Counted from the first letter of the stretch, positions 7,387-17,239 are shown. The stretch is DNA of 64,000 nt from an uncultured Neomegalonema sp. (GCA_937990185.1 CALKBI010000021.1:1-64000); one strand, 5' to 3'. Numbers and translations: made by a program. Notes: generated by a model not told the origin, from the sequence alone.

Positions 7387-9291
7387 TCAGCCCATTTTCC
7401 AAGCGATTGCGAATGTATCTAGCACTTTTGCCACTTGATCTTTAGTCGCTCCAGCTGTCGGTGTCACCACAGCAATCAGACCTTTTTTATCATCTTTTTC
7501 ACAGCTAATCGTTGCTTCAATGCCCTCTTTTTGAAGTGCATCACTGTAGACACGTCGAATGGCAGAACGGCGGAGATCAGGTTTAAAGATCTTACCAACA
7601 GCCGTTTTTGGTAACTCGCTCATTACTTCTGCATAAACAGGGTGAGCCGCACGTTCAGGTACGTGCTCTTTCGCGAATGAAACGATCTCTTCAGGATCAA
7701 GGCTCTCGCCTTCATTCAATTCGACATAAGCGCAAGGCAGCTCGCCCGCATACGAATCCGGCTGACCAATGACACCGACGAAAGCTACCTTCGGATGGGT
7801 CATGATCACTTCTTCGATCATGCCCGGATCAATGTTGTGGCCGCCGCGAATAATCAGATCTTTGGCGCGGCCTGTAATCCAATAATAGCCGTCCGGATCA
7901 ACGCGGCCCAAATCACCCGAGCGCAGCCACTCATTGCCGTCCGGCCCTTTAACAAACACCTTATCGCGGGGAATATCTTTGTAGCCCGGGAAAACATGGG
8001 GACCAGTGATGCAAATTTCGCCGATCTGATCCTCTGCGGCTTCACCCGTACAAACACCATCATCGTCTATGAGCAGCAATTTCATACGTGTATATGGAAG
8101 CGGGAAACCAACTGATCCAATTTTACGCTCGCCATTCGGTGGGTTCACCGAACACACCACTGTCGCTTCGGTTTGACCATAGCCTTCAAGAATTTTGATG
8201 CCGGTTTTTTCTTCAAATTGCTTGAATAGTTCAACAGGCAACGGAGCAGAGCCGCAAACCGTAAAATTCAAAGAAGAGACATCCGCATCAATCTTACGTT
8301 GGTTCAACGCCGCCAAAGCGGTTGGAACCGACATGAAGAAGTTGACCTTGTAGCGCTCTACAAGCTTCCAGAAATTATCGATGACCCCCTCGCCCCGAAA
8401 GCCTGCTGGCGTCATAAGTACCAACCTACCGCCATTCATCGGACAGGTCAGGCCCATCACATACGCGCCAAAACAGTGGAACAATGGTAAGGCACATAAA
8501 ATTACGTCGCCCTCGTTCAACACGCCCTCTTTCACGATATGGCCAATAAAAACCATACCGCCAATTTTGTGCGTAGCGAGTTTTGGATCACCTGTCGTAC
8601 CCCCGGTGTGGAAATAGGCAGCAACACGCTCGCGGCCACCGGGCGGAATATCAAATGTCAGAGCATCACCCGGTTGCTCAGCAATCGCCTTATCCCATTG
8701 CAAAACTTTTTTGCCATGATCCGCCGCGACTTTTGGACGGATCAACGGGACAATCCATGACAAGGGTGGTGACACGTACTTTAGCATGTCGATTTCGATG
8801 ACATGCGTGACACCGGGCGCGGACTTCAGTGCTTCAGCCACAGTTTGCGCAATGTCAGTTTTTGGAAAAGCGCGGAGGGTTACAACAATCTTTGCGTCGG
8901 AATCGCGCAAGATCGACGAAATTTGCGAGGCTTCAAGCAGTGGATTGATGGGATTAACAATACCCGACGTTTGAGCCGCAAACATCGCCGCCAGTGTTTC
9001 CGGCAAGTTCGGTAGAACCAATGCAACGGAATTCGTTTCGTCAGCGCCGAGGCTGCGAAACAAATTGGCGGCTCGGGTAGAGATTTCGAGCAGCTCTTTA
9101 TAACTCCAGTCATAGGCTTTGTCGGTAGGCTTACCTTTTAGTTGGAAAGTAACAGCCGTGTTCGAAGGCCATTTTTCCGCGCCTTCCTGCAATACCTGAT
9201 ATGTGGATTCGAGATCGTACCGATCTTCGAGAGGTATGGCCTCGTGACGTGCGACGTCTTCTCGTACTGCCATCCGCATCGTATCGCCCAT
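7387..9291 (-). CDS. acyl-CoA synthetase (AMP-dependent synthetase/ligase family)
   Basis: A 634-residue adenylate-forming enzyme. It has the P-loop-like YFHTGGTTGDPKLATH (about residue 235), the A5 motif LEGYGQTEATVVC, the A7/A8 region WLRSGDLGRVDPDGYYWITGRAKDLIIRGGHNIDP, and the A10 lysine in LPKTAVGKIFKPDLR. The C terminus carries about 60 extra residues past A10 compared with short FadD forms. It activates a carboxylic acid as acyl-CoA via the acyl-adenylate; chain-length preference cannot be read from the sequence. GGGAGAGAG precedes the ATG. It stands alone between the tRNA and the photosynthesis genes, read in the same direction as the latter, with a GC-rich hairpin (about 9364-9382) between. 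Confidence 0.88.
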   Translation of the reverse strand: MGDTMRMAVREDVARHEAIPLEDRYDLESTYQVLQEGAEKWPSNTAVTFQLKGKPTDKAYDWSYKELLEISTRAANLFRSLGADETNSVALVLPNLPETLAAMFAAQTSGIVNPINPLLEASQISSILRDSDAKIVVTLRAFPKTDIAQTVAEALKSAPGVTHVIEIDMLKYVSPPLSWIVPLIRPKVAADHGKKVLQWDKAIAEQPGDALTFDIPPGGRERVAAYFHTGGTTGDPKLATHKIGGMVFIGHIVKEGVLNEGDVILCALPLFHCFGAYVMGLTCPMNGGRLVLMTPAGFRGEGVIDNFWKLVERYKVNFFMSVPTALAALNQRKIDADVSSLNFTVCGSAPLPVELFKQFEEKTGIKILEGYGQTEATVVCSVNPPNGERKIGSVGFPLPYTRMKLLLIDDDGVCTGEAAEDQIGEICITGPHVFPGYKDIPRDKVFVKGPDGNEWLRSGDLGRVDPDGYYWITGRAKDLIIRGGHNIDPGMIEEVIMTHPKVAFVGVIGQPDSYAGELPCAYVELNEGESLDPEEIVSFAKEHVPERAAHPVYAEVMSELPKTAVGKIFKPDLRRSAIRRVYSDALQKEGIEATISCEKDDKKGLIAVVTPTAGATKDQVAKVLDTFAIAWKMG

Positions 9292-9407
9292 GTCTCTCTC
9301 CCTAGTTAGCGCTTACAGTCCTGCGCTGAGAAATTATTTCCAAGGACAGTTACACGCGCCTCAGCGGCGCGCAAGACGCGCCGTAAGGTAAGCTTTTGAT
9401 GAAATTA

Positions 9408-9653
9408 TTAGCTTTCCTCGTCGGAATGCATGATTGGCAGGTTGCGCGGAAAGAGCAACCAACCAAGGCCAAACCCGAAAAATGCCGCAGCAATCAGAAC
9501 ATACCAACGCTGGTATCCGAATTGATCAACCATATATCCGCCCGGTCCCCAGACAAAACGGAGTAAAATCGCAATTGTGAAAGCGCCAACTGCAAAAAAG
9601 GCCCAGATCAATTCGCTGTCGAATATCGTGACTTGTTTATTCTCGTCATCCAT
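9408..9653 (-). CDS. small two-span membrane protein at the end of the photosynthesis operon
   Basis: An 81-residue protein with two hydrophobic segments (about residues 13-35 and 48-66) separated by a short polar loop WGPGGYMVDQFGYQRWY. No family is recognised. The ATG at 9653 sits 7 bases after AAGGAG; two in-frame GTG codons just upstream are too close to that site. It lies about 50 bases downstream of hemA in the same direction, so it is probably co-transcribed with the photosynthesis genes. In several related clusters a cytochrome gene occupies this place; this protein has no heme motif (no CxxCH). Function unknown. Confidence 0.7.
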   Translation of the reverse strand: MDDENKQVTIFDSELIWAFFAVGAFTIAILLRFVWGPGGYMVDQFGYQRWYVLIAAAFFGFGLGWLLFPRNLPIMHSDEES

Positions 9654-9703
9654 CACCACGCTCCTTTTAAAAGGTTAACGGAGCGTACAATAAAAAACCG
9701 ATA

Positions 9704-10918
9704 TTATGCAACGGCGCGAGACAAAGCGCATTGCGACCATAGTTTGCCTAACGCCTGTACAAGATGTTCGATATCAGCATCCGTATGCAATGGGGATGGT
9801 GTAAACCTCAAGCGTTCTGTGCCCTTTGGAACAGTCGGATAATTGATCGGTTGGACGTAAATGCCGTACTCATCCAGCAGGATATCACTGAGCATCTTAC
9901 ACTTTGCAGCATCCCCAATCATGACAGGAACAATGTGGCTTGGGTTCGCAAGATGCGGAATACCTGTGTCCTCAAGGCGTTGTCGCAGAGTAGCAACCTG
10001 CTTACGCTGCCGCATACGTTCCATGCTGCTTTGACGTAAGTGTTTGATCGACGCAAGCGCTCCCGCAGCAACCGCAGGCGGTAAGGCTGTTGTAAAAATA
10101 AACCCACTCGCGAACGAGCGCACAAAATCGCACATTGATCTTGAGCCGGTGATGTAACCGCCCATGACGCCAAATGCCTTACCAAGCGTCCCTTCGATCA
10201 ACGTAACACGATTTGCAATGCCTTCACGTTCAGCGACACCCCCGCCTTCAGCACCGTAAAGGCCAACAGCATGGACTTCATCCAAGTATGTCATCGCGCC
10301 GTATTTATCGGCCACATCACAGATCGCTTCAATCGGTGCGATATCGCCATCCATCGAATAGACGCTCTCGAAGGCTATAATCTTAGGAGCATCAGGGTCC
10401 GCAGCGGCCAGCTTTGCCTCAAGATCCGCGACGTCATTGTGATCCCAAATTACTTTCTTCGCGCGCGAATGGCGCATTCCTTCGATCATCGAAGCATGAT
10501 TCAAAGCATCAGAGAAAATAATACAATTCTCTAGCCGCGATCCGAGGGTCCCCAATGCCGCCCAGTTGGACACGTAACCGGACGTAAATAGCAACGCATC
10601 TTCTTTACCGTGCAAATCAGCCAACTCACGCTCAAGCTCTACGTGATGGTGGTTGGTTCCAGAGATATTCCGAGTTCCGCCCGCACCTGCTCCGCATTCT
10701 TCCAAGGTATCATGCATTGCCTGCAAAACGACAGGATGCTGACCCATACCAAGATAATCGTTGGAACACCAAACGGTGACCTCACGTTCGCCGCCTTCAA
10801 AATGGTTACGGGCCTTCGGAAAAGCACCCCTACGGCGCTCTAAATCAGCGAAAACACGGTAATTTCCATCTTCACGCAGCGTATCGAGCTGAGCTTCAAA
10901 GAGTTGATCAAAGTTCAT
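9704..10918 (-). CDS. hemA: 5-aminolevulinate synthase
   Basis: A 404-residue PLP enzyme that condenses glycine and succinyl-CoA to 5-aminolevulinate, the first step of tetrapyrrole synthesis by the C4 (Shemin) route. It shows [47 protein letters not shown], the [10 protein letters not shown] aspartate that contacts PLP, and the PLP lysine in [15 protein letters not shown]. Length and motifs match alphaproteobacterial HemA/HemT. Its start overlaps the end of puhE by 11 bases. Being inside the photosynthesis cluster suggests it supplies precursor for bacteriochlorophyll; a second housekeeping copy elsewhere is possible but not visible. Confidence 0.96.
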   Translation of the reverse strand: MNFDQLFEAQLDTLREDGNYRVFADLERRRGAFPKARNHFEGGEREVTVWCSNDYLGMGQHPVVLQAMHDTLEECGAGAGGTRNISGTNHHHVELERELADLHGKEDALLFTSGYVSNWAALGTLGSRLENCIIFSDALNHASMIEGMRHSRAKKVIWDHNDVADLEAKLAAADPDAPKIIAFESVYSMDGDIAPIEAICDVADKYGAMTYLDEVHAVGLYGAEGGGVAEREGIANRVTLIEGTLGKAFGVMGGYITGSRSMCDFVRSFASGFIFTTALPPAVAAGALASIKHLRQSSMERMRQRKQVATLRQRLEDTGIPHLANPSHIVPVMIGDAAKCKMLSDILLDEYGIYVQPINYPTVPKGTERLRFTPSPLHTDADIEHLVQALGKLWSQCALSRAVA

Positions 10919-11759
10919 GGACTTTTCCCCGTTCGTAACCGTGCGTGATAGAAGGTACTATTTCTTTAGGATCGTTTGGCTTTTGCGGCAATAACCACTG
11001 CCACAATTTTGCGTCAGCAAGCGGCAGAACCATCATCCAATGTTCAAGCAGAGCAAGCGCTGTTAGCGCTGAAAGCAAGGCGAAACCTAGTGCTTCCGGC
11101 GCACCAGCGGCCTGAGCGCCCCACCTTTCCAACCAACATCCGGTCGCAAATGTCAGAATTGTAATGGATACCGGGAAAAATGCGTTCATCGGAGCAATTC
11201 GAAAATGGCTCGCGAGATGGCGCATTGGTTTCGGCAGGAAGTCTACGTTGATATTCGGAACACCCAGATAGACATTCAGCTTGGCGCTGATTCGGGCGAA
11301 GAAAAGCACCGCAAATGTCCATACGCCGAACATGTTTTCGGAACCATGTCCAATCCATGCGGCGACAATCATAATCGCGATCAGCGCGATCTCGGAATAA
11401 GCGACCGTTCCCCATGCGCGCAAAAACCGCTCCCAGGCCGGAACATCAGGAGGACAGTTATAGGTATTCGGGCCACTGATAATCCCGCAGAGAAATGCAA
11501 GCTCGAACCATCCCCAAATCAGTATGGCCGAGCCAAAAGCGCCATAGATCGACCAAACATCCGTCGCATCCAACGTATGCCAAAACCCCCAACATCCGAG
11601 CAGCAATACCGGAACCGAACTTAACGTCAGTGCCGTGTGCGAGACTCCAATTCCATGATCAGCTCGTTTCACACCGAGCAGGATCAGTCCGGTGGAGAAC
11701 CACCAAACGATCAAGGCCACCACCGCAGCAACCCAAGGGATATGGAGCCAATCAACCAT
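10908..11759 (-). CDS. puhE: photosynthetic complex assembly protein PuhE
   Basis: The ATG at 11759 gives 283 residues of a hydrophobic protein with about seven membrane segments, starting [20 protein letters not shown]. The length and topology fit PuhE (DUF3623), found with puhABC/acsF/hemA in purple bacteria and implicated in assembly of reaction centre-light-harvesting complexes. An upstream TTG (11771) overlaps the acsF stop and is an alternative start. Conserved-looking blocks are [28 protein letters not shown] and [15 protein letters not shown]. Call rests on family recognition and position. Confidence 0.88.
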   Translation of the reverse strand: MVDWLHIPWVAAVVALIVWWFSTGLILLGVKRADHGIGVSHTALTLSSVPVLLLGCWGFWHTLDATDVWSIYGAFGSAILIWGWFELAFLCGIISGPNTYNCPPDVPAWERFLRAWGTVAYSEIALIAIMIVAAWIGHGSENMFGVWTFAVLFFARISAKLNVYLGVPNINVDFLPKPMRHLASHFRIAPMNAFFPVSITILTFATGCWLERWGAQAAGAPEALGFALLSALTALALLEHWMMVLPLADAKLWQWLLPQKPNDPKEIVPSITHGYERGKVHEL

Positions 11760-11767
11760 CGTAACGA

Positions 11768-12871
11768 TCAATACGCAGGAACAAGGTGACTGCTCTCAGG
11801 CACAGTATTTTTCTTTGACGGGATCAAATAGAGGCCGACAAAGTTCTTACCAATCCGCGCACCGGCATAGGCTTTGCCAAACAAACCGCCAATACCGCCA
11901 CGACGCTTTGCAGCATCCATATCCACAAAAGCCGCGCGCAGACGGGTTAAGCCGCGTTCCCACCGTGGATTATCAAGATCAATTTCCAAGGGGAAAATCT
12001 GCTTCGAAATTTCCGAGGTCTTGCGCAGCACCTCGCGGTCATATTCTTCGATGTCAATGCCAAGCGCTTTATGGAACGCAGGGCGTTGATGATCTCGGAC
12101 ACACATCACCGAATAGACGGCAATAAGAAAGAATTTGATCCACAGCTTGTTCCGACCTGAAGTGAGTTTGGGATCGGTCCGCATCAGCAAAGCAAACGCC
12201 TCGCCATGGCTAAACTCATCATTGCACCATTCTTCAAACCATTTGAAAATCGGATGGATCATCTTGTCAGGGTGTTTTTCCAAATGACGATAGATCGTGA
12301 TGTAGCGCGCGTAGCCGATCTTTTCAGACAGGTAGGTCGCGTAGTAGATAAATTTAGGTTTGAAATACGTGTATTGCTTTGCCTTGGTCAGAAAGCCGAG
12401 ATTTACGCCGATACCCGCTTCGCGCAGCGCATCATTGATAAACCCTGCATGACGGGCTTCATCCCGCGACATATAGCTGAACAGCTCGCAAATATCCGGA
12501 TTCGATCCACGACGCTTCATTTCCTTATAAAGCACACATCCCGAGAACTCGGCAGTCAGAGAAGAGACAAGAAAGTCGATCATCTCTTTTTTCAGTTCCG
12601 GCTCCATGCCGTCCCAATCGATCTCGTTCCACGCTTCATTCTTTTTGAAGTGTTTTTTATTCGGGTCCGATTTCATTTGCGCGATCAAGCGATCCCATTC
12701 TTCGCGAACGGGCGAGACGTCGATGCGGTCCATCTCGTCAAAGTCGGTCGTGTAAAACCTTGGATCAAGCAGAGTCGTCTCCGCCGCCATCTCGGTCGTT
12801 TCGGTGACGATATGCTTGCGCAGCGGTGAATTGGTTGGTTTCGGGTTGGTGAATTCTGTCGACGCATTCAT
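11768..12871 (-). CDS. acsF: aerobic Mg-protoporphyrin IX monomethyl ester oxidative cyclase AcsF
   Basis: A 367-residue di-iron protein that forms the isocyclic (E) ring of (bacterio)chlorophyll using O2. Ferritin-like iron ligands are visible in the ExxH pairs such as SRDEARHAGFIND and in the helix SLTAEFSGCVLYKEMKRR. The ATG at 12871 starts MNASTEF and has GGAGGT six bases upstream; an 11-codon longer frame lacks that site. The start overlaps the stop of the 96-residue gene before it (ATGA). No bchE, the anaerobic alternative, is in the window, which fits an aerobic phototroph. Confidence 0.95.
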   Translation of the reverse strand: MNASTEFTNPKPTNSPLRKHIVTETTEMAAETTLLDPRFYTTDFDEMDRIDVSPVREEWDRLIAQMKSDPNKKHFKKNEAWNEIDWDGMEPELKKEMIDFLVSSLTAEFSGCVLYKEMKRRGSNPDICELFSYMSRDEARHAGFINDALREAGIGVNLGFLTKAKQYTYFKPKFIYYATYLSEKIGYARYITIYRHLEKHPDKMIHPIFKWFEEWCNDEFSHGEAFALLMRTDPKLTSGRNKLWIKFFLIAVYSVMCVRDHQRPAFHKALGIDIEEYDREVLRKTSEISKQIFPLEIDLDNPRWERGLTRLRAAFVDMDAAKRRGGIGGLFGKAYAGARIGKNFVGLYLIPSKKNTVPESSHLVPAY

Positions 12872-13158
12872 AGCGTTACCTCCTCGGAGAAGGCGAATTC
12901 GCACAGCTCCATGAATTCAAGATTGCCGGTCATGCGCGTCCATTGGCGTTTGGCCCAGCTTGCGCGCGTGATCGTCGCCGTCCGCGATTCAGTAATCACT
13001 TCTCCGTAAGCCGCCGTAACCGGCGCGCCATGAACCAGCACTTCATCGCCGGGGTGAACCACCGCGCCATTGTCAAACCGGACATGAGCATGAAGACTTT
13101 CGAAAACATGCGACACCTCGACCGTGCAGGGTGCTGTCTCTTTTCGTCTGAAAAACAT
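12868..13158 (-). CDS. conserved small photosynthesis-cluster protein between puhC and acsF
   Basis: The ATG at 13158 (MFFRRKETAPC) has GGGAGGA a few bases upstream and gives a 96-residue soluble protein; the longer upstream frame overlaps puhC and has no such site. It has no membrane segment. The middle, VRFDNGAVVHPGDEVLVHGAPV, looks like a small beta-rich fold, and the C terminus is WAKRQWTRMTGNLEFMELCEFAFSEE. A small gene is commonly found at this place in purple-bacterial clusters. No function is assigned here. Its stop overlaps the acsF start, implying coupled translation and perhaps a role with the cyclase. Confidence 0.75.
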   Translation of the reverse strand: MFFRRKETAPCTVEVSHVFESLHAHVRFDNGAVVHPGDEVLVHGAPVTAAYGEVITESRTATITRASWAKRQWTRMTGNLEFMELCEFAFSEEVTL

Positions 13159-13171
13159 CGTATGTCCTCCC

Positions 13172-13660
13172 CTATTCTTCCAGCAACCGCGCAAAAGCCG
13201 CTGCATTATCATGGCCAAAGCCAAAGAGTTCGGCGCGCCATCCTGTTTCGTCATCCATCAATGCGAGGCGACCATCCTCAAAACGGATAATCCGCACCGG
13301 TGCGCTAAGCGCCACACCTTGATTGCCCCGAATCCGTGCAAGTGCTCTTGAAACACCTGCGATGAAACCGCCTTGCGTGGGGTCAAGATCAGCGACCAAA
13401 GTTCCGTCAACATCAACGACTCGGGCTGATCCATCCATCTTGGCAAAGATTTGCACAGATCGCTCAGTTTTAACTGCGACATCTTGAGGCGGCAACGCAC
13501 TCGGCGGATGCCCGGTCCAGCGCGCGAATGCTACAACAACGAGCGATATGGCCATCAATGCAAACATAGCCCGAACCAGAATGCGCGGGATCATCTCCCG
13601 GTCGCGCCTGTCCAGCGTTGCGGTTGCCGCTTGCTGATTGAGCATGATGTTATCGGCCAT
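13172..13660 (-). CDS. puhC: photosynthetic complex assembly protein PuhC
   Basis: The ATG at 13660 gives 162 residues: a short cytoplasmic N terminus (LNQQAATATLDRRDREMIPR), one membrane segment (about residues 27-48, LVRAMFALMAISLVVVAFAR), and a periplasmic beta-rich domain with VKTERSVQIFAKMDGSARVVD and GNQGVALSAPVRIIRFEDGRL. This is the architecture of PuhC, needed for normal reaction-centre/LH1 assembly in Rhodobacter. The longer upstream frame overlaps puhB and is unlikely. Twelve bases separate it from the puhB stop. Confidence 0.9.
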   Translation of the reverse strand: MADNIMLNQQAATATLDRRDREMIPRILVRAMFALMAISLVVVAFARWTGHPPSALPPQDVAVKTERSVQIFAKMDGSARVVDVDGTLVADLDPTQGGFIAGVSRALARIRGNQGVALSAPVRIIRFEDGRLALMDDETGWRAELFGFGHDNAAAFARLLEE

Positions 13661-13671
13661 AACCTTCGCTC

Positions 13672-14313
13672 CTATTCCGCCGCAACGAGCGCAGCAGCAG
13701 CCCGTTCGTCGGCGCGGGGTCTTGCGATGTTGACATGCGCTTGAGCAGCATCCGCCATAATCCGCGCCACTCGCTCCGAATCCGGGATAGAGCGTAATGC
13801 CGGTTGAGGCTTGCTCAGATGCCACGGACGGACATGAGGCCAACATACAAGGTAAGAGAATTTCGTCGATCCAATCAGATCAAGTGCGATGGTTCCGTTT
13901 CCGTTTTTACGCAACGCAAGTTCAGCGGAACCAATCCATTTATAAGGAAGATTAAGCGTCACCGTAAGCGCCGCCCCAATACGCATGGCAACGCGGCGGT
14001 TGGTTATTGTATAAACGGTTGTCTTCGCCTGAACAAAGGCAATCAGGTAAAGCAGCGCAATCGCGATACCGCCCATGACAAGGAACGGAACACCCGCACG
14101 AAGATCGAGCTGCGCACCGCCTGCGCCTGTGTTGAGAATACTCCATCCTGCCATCGCCGCAAAATAACCTGCGATCCACCAAGTTTTAAAAGCATCCCGT
14201 GCTAATGCTGTCCAACTCGGCGAACCTTGCCACAGGATATGCTCGCCCTCGGGAGGAACTTCGGGCAGGCCCCGAATTGGTTCAATCGCGAAATCATCGT
14301 GGTCGTGCGACAC
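13672..14313 (-). CDS. puhB: photosynthetic complex assembly protein PuhB
   Basis: A 213-residue protein that begins with an acidic segment (FAIEPIRGLPEVPPEGEHILWQGSPSW), followed by three membrane helices, the usual PuhB/bacterial PH-like layout. YTITNRRVAMRIGAALTVTLNLPYKWI is the characteristic middle block. PuhB assists assembly of the reaction centre and LH1. It follows puhA by 11 bases in the same operon. Confidence 0.93.
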   Translation of the reverse strand: MSHDHDDFAIEPIRGLPEVPPEGEHILWQGSPSWTALARDAFKTWWIAGYFAAMAGWSILNTGAGGAQLDLRAGVPFLVMGGIAIALLYLIAFVQAKTTVYTITNRRVAMRIGAALTVTLNLPYKWIGSAELALRKNGNGTIALDLIGSTKFSYLVCWPHVRPWHLSKPQPALRSIPDSERVARIMADAAQAHVNIARPRADERAAAALVAAE

Positions 14314-14324
14314 AATCTATCCCC

Positions 14325-15092
14325 TTAAACCAATGGTCCAAGGCGCGACTCTGAAGCGTAGAGTTTCCCGCCTGCGTAATAGCCACAAATCTTTTCTTCT
14401 TCGAGCATCGTGACCTGTGTTGCGGATGCAATCGAAGGCACATTGGCGAAATGCTTGCCCATAATGGAAAGTACAGTGACGCGATCCTTCTTGATGCGCG
14501 CAATTTGCATCGGGATCAGGCGTGAGCCGCCCTCGCTCAATTCGACCTCAAGATAACGGACCAATTGTTCCGGTTCGTCGATCCACATATCGGAGATCGT
14601 ACCGACCACTTCTCCATCCTGCGCCTCGACCGGAAGGCCGCGCGGATCGCGCCCAGCGGAGACATGAAACTGTTCCGCTTTGACCATCGGTACGATTTTA
14701 GGATGACCTGCCGCGTCAATCTCTGGCACGTCGCGACGCTCCGCCCATGATGCTGGCCCGACGCCATCAATCATCGGATCACCTGTGGGTTCGAACGGCG
14801 AACCGGCAGACGGAGACGTCAAGCGCAATGCTAATTCTCGCTGATCACCATCATTCGCTTGGGGCACTGTAACCGTTCCCCGACCATGAGGCAGCTTGAA
14901 TGTTTTCTTTTTAGGAAGCGGGAAAGGCCCCTGATTTGGCGCAGGCTTTCCATCCTCAGTTTCCATCGGATAGCCTTCACGCATATTTTCGCGCTGAAGG
15001 TAAATGATCAGCCCTGCGAAAAATATCCAAAACAGATAAAGCAAAACCTGAGCAAAATCGACATGGCCGACAATAGTTGATGTAATGTCCAT
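14325..15092 (-). CDS. puhA: photosynthetic reaction centre H subunit
   Basis: A 255-residue protein with the H-subunit plan: one N-terminal membrane helix (about 12-31, VLLYLFWIFFAGLIIYLQRE) followed by REGYPME, then a large cytoplasmic PRC-barrel domain with DPRGLPVEAQDGEVVGTISDMWIDEPEQLVRYLEVEL and the C-terminal IPMQIARIKKDRVTVLSIMG. The H subunit caps the L/M core and shapes proton uptake toward quinone QB. The L and M genes (puf) are not in this window. Preceded by lhaA with an 18-base gap. Confidence 0.97.
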   Translation of the reverse strand: MDITSTIVGHVDFAQVLLYLFWIFFAGLIIYLQRENMREGYPMETEDGKPAPNQGPFPLPKKKTFKLPHGRGTVTVPQANDGDQRELALRLTSPSAGSPFEPTGDPMIDGVGPASWAERRDVPEIDAAGHPKIVPMVKAEQFHVSAGRDPRGLPVEAQDGEVVGTISDMWIDEPEQLVRYLEVELSEGGSRLIPMQIARIKKDRVTVLSIMGKHFANVPSIASATQVTMLEEEKICGYYAGGKLYASESRLGPLV

Positions 15093-15110
15093 AGTTGTCT
15101 CCTACGCCAT

Positions 15111-16550
15111 TCAAGTCGGAAATTCGGAAAGGCCAATTTTACTGGCCTGAGTTTTTGAAGAAGTTTTCGCAGCCGTGCGCGCCAAAGGACCAATGAGAAC
15201 AAGGGTCAAAACCAGCATCACAATCTCGGCTTGATAGACAATGGAATAAGGCAATGAAGGCCGCGAAAGCACACCGCCAATAACACCAGCGTCAATCATC
15301 CAGACCATGCCGTCGCGGATACCGCCGCCCAGTGCAACACCAAGCCCAACGGCGGTTGCTTGCGCCGCGCCCCAAGCACCAAGCGCCAAACCGCGCCCCG
15401 CATTACCAGAGACGGGCATCGTCATTGCTCCAGTCAGCATTGCGACAGCAAACAGCCCTGCGCCGAAACCAATCATGGCCGCACCGAGAAAGAAGATTGG
15501 TGTCCAGCCGATAAACTCTGAACCAATGACAACTGCGAACGCTGCGATGCCTGCGATGATACCGCGAGAGGCCATTGTGTAAGACGAAACGCCACGAGAC
15601 AATGACCGCGCAGCAAAGCCAAACGCAATCAATGCTCCCAGTGACCAAACCGCCGTCAGAAACGTCGTTGAGGAAACGCTGAGGCCGAGAACTTCACCGC
15701 CATAAGGTTCGAGCAACACATCTTGCATCGAGAAGGCGCATGTTCCCAGCACGACAATGACCAGCAAACGCCCTGCCATTCCGCCTTGCACGAAGTCAGC
15801 CCAAGCATCAGAAAACTTCGGTTTTGGTGCAGCCCTTTCAGATTTACTCATTGGCCGCATGGATTCTTGCTTCCAAACAGCCGTGATATTCAACAGAAGT
15901 GTAACGAGCGCGGTCCCCTGAATGACTTGAACCAATCGCATCTCGGAAAAGTTTTCCAGCAAGGCTCCGACAATCACTGCCGAGACGCCAATGCCAACCA
16001 AGAACATCATATAGAGCAATGCGACAACACGCGGACGGGTTTCATCGGTGGCTTGATCACTTGCCAAAGCCAGGCCCGCTGTTTGCGTCATGTGTAAGCC
16101 GATGCCTGTCATCAAAAACGCAAGTGCAGCTAAGACTTCACCGGCCCAAGACGGGCCAAGCTCTTGACTGCCCGATAGGATCAAAATTGCAAATGGCATG
16201 ATCGAGAGGCCGCCGAACTGCCACAACGATCCAAACCACATATACGGAACACGCTTCCAACCGATTGACGACCGGTAATTGTCAGAACGGAAACCTAGCA
16301 AGGCACGGAAAGGAGCAATCAAAACCGGCAATGCCACCATAAGAGCGACTAGGAACGCGGGAACGCTGAGCTCGACGATCATAACCCGGTTTAATGTACC
16401 GAGCAGCAACGCTGTCGCCATTCCGCAAGAAATTTGAAACAGAGAAAGGCGCAGCAAACGGCGCAAAGGAAATCCATCCGAACCGGCATCCGAGAAGGGA
16501 AGCATGTTCAATTTGAACTGTGTCAAAGGATGGAGTTCGCGGTCAGCCAT
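15111..16550 (-). CDS. lhaA: light-harvesting 1 assembly protein LhaA (PucC/BCD family)
   Basis: A 479-residue member of the major facilitator-like PucC family, about twelve membrane helices, with RLSLFQISCGMATALLLGTLNRVMIVEL, the GWKRVPYMWFG block, and GRGLALGAWGAAQATAVGLGVALGG. The position between bchM and puhA is that of lhaA (ORF F1696), which acts in LH1 assembly, perhaps by delivering bacteriochlorophyll. Its start overlaps the end of bchM by one base. A second family member is at 28638-29945. Confidence 0.93.
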   Translation of the reverse strand: MADRELHPLTQFKLNMLPFSDAGSDGFPLRRLLRLSLFQISCGMATALLLGTLNRVMIVELSVPAFLVALMVALPVLIAPFRALLGFRSDNYRSSIGWKRVPYMWFGSLWQFGGLSIMPFAILILSGSQELGPSWAGEVLAALAFLMTGIGLHMTQTAGLALASDQATDETRPRVVALLYMMFLVGIGVSAVIVGALLENFSEMRLVQVIQGTALVTLLLNITAVWKQESMRPMSKSERAAPKPKFSDAWADFVQGGMAGRLLVIVVLGTCAFSMQDVLLEPYGGEVLGLSVSSTTFLTAVWSLGALIAFGFAARSLSRGVSSYTMASRGIIAGIAAFAVVIGSEFIGWTPIFFLGAAMIGFGAGLFAVAMLTGAMTMPVSGNAGRGLALGAWGAAQATAVGLGVALGGGIRDGMVWMIDAGVIGGVLSRPSLPYSIVYQAEIVMLVLTLVLIGPLARTAAKTSSKTQASKIGLSEFPT

Positions 16551-17238
16551 CAGCTCAGTTCCATCGCCAAAGACTTATAGAAACCAGTCGACACCCGCCC
16601 TACTTCGGTGAGCATCGCAGTTTTCGTTTCGTCCAATTTTGATAATTCGCGCTCTAACCGTGGAATGCTTTGCGGCACAATTGCCGGTGAGCGATCACTG
16701 CGCGGAAAGGCTTTGCCCGCGATATGCATTGCGGTGAGCATTGGCGTCTTTGGTGCGACAGTAAAGACGACTGCATTTCTCGTACGGGCTTGTAGGCGTG
16801 CCAGCGCCTGCGCGATATCCGCCGGCTTGTAATGGATGAGACTGTCCATCGCGACAACGTAATCGAACTCTCCCCATGCAGCATCAAGCATGTCGCCCGC
16901 TTCAAAACGGATGGACGGTAGCAGAGACGCCGGAGTCCGATCCCGTGCGACCTCAAGCAAATTCGGCGAAATGTCGATCCCGACAACCTCCGCTCCGCGC
17001 TCTGCAAGAGCGGCACTTAATTGGCCAACACCACACCCTGCGTCCAGCACACGCTGCCCGGACAAATCGGAAGGAAGACGCGACAGCAAAATTGCACGCA
17101 TCTCATCACGGCCTGCGCGCACAGTCTGTCTGATCTTAGACACCGGCGCATCCGACGTCAGCTGTGCCCATGTCTTCGCGGCGGTGCGATCAAAATACGT
17201 CGTGAGACGCTCGCGCGTTTCTGTGTAGGTATCAGCCA

Positions 17239-17239
<1 letters not shown>
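16550..17239 (-). CDS. bchM: Mg-protoporphyrin IX O-methyltransferase
   Basis: A 229-residue SAM-dependent methyltransferase with the glycine-rich motif I VLDAGCGVGQLSAALAERGAEVVGIDIS (about residues 65-92), motif II DYVVAMDSLIHY, and the BchM/ChlM N terminus TYFDRTAAKTWAQLTSDAPVSKIRQTVR. It methylates the C13 propionate of Mg-protoporphyrin, making the substrate of AcsF. One-base overlaps join it to bchL upstream and lhaA downstream. Confidence 0.95.

Noticed and set aside
9364-9382. GGCGCG/CGCGCC hairpin after the 81-residue gene as the operon terminator
   Set aside because: Short stem and no T-run on the minus strand.
12206-12829. A 207-codon plus-strand frame inside acsF
   Set aside because: It is antisense to acsF, which has unmistakable di-iron motifs and is in frame with a good ribosome-binding site.
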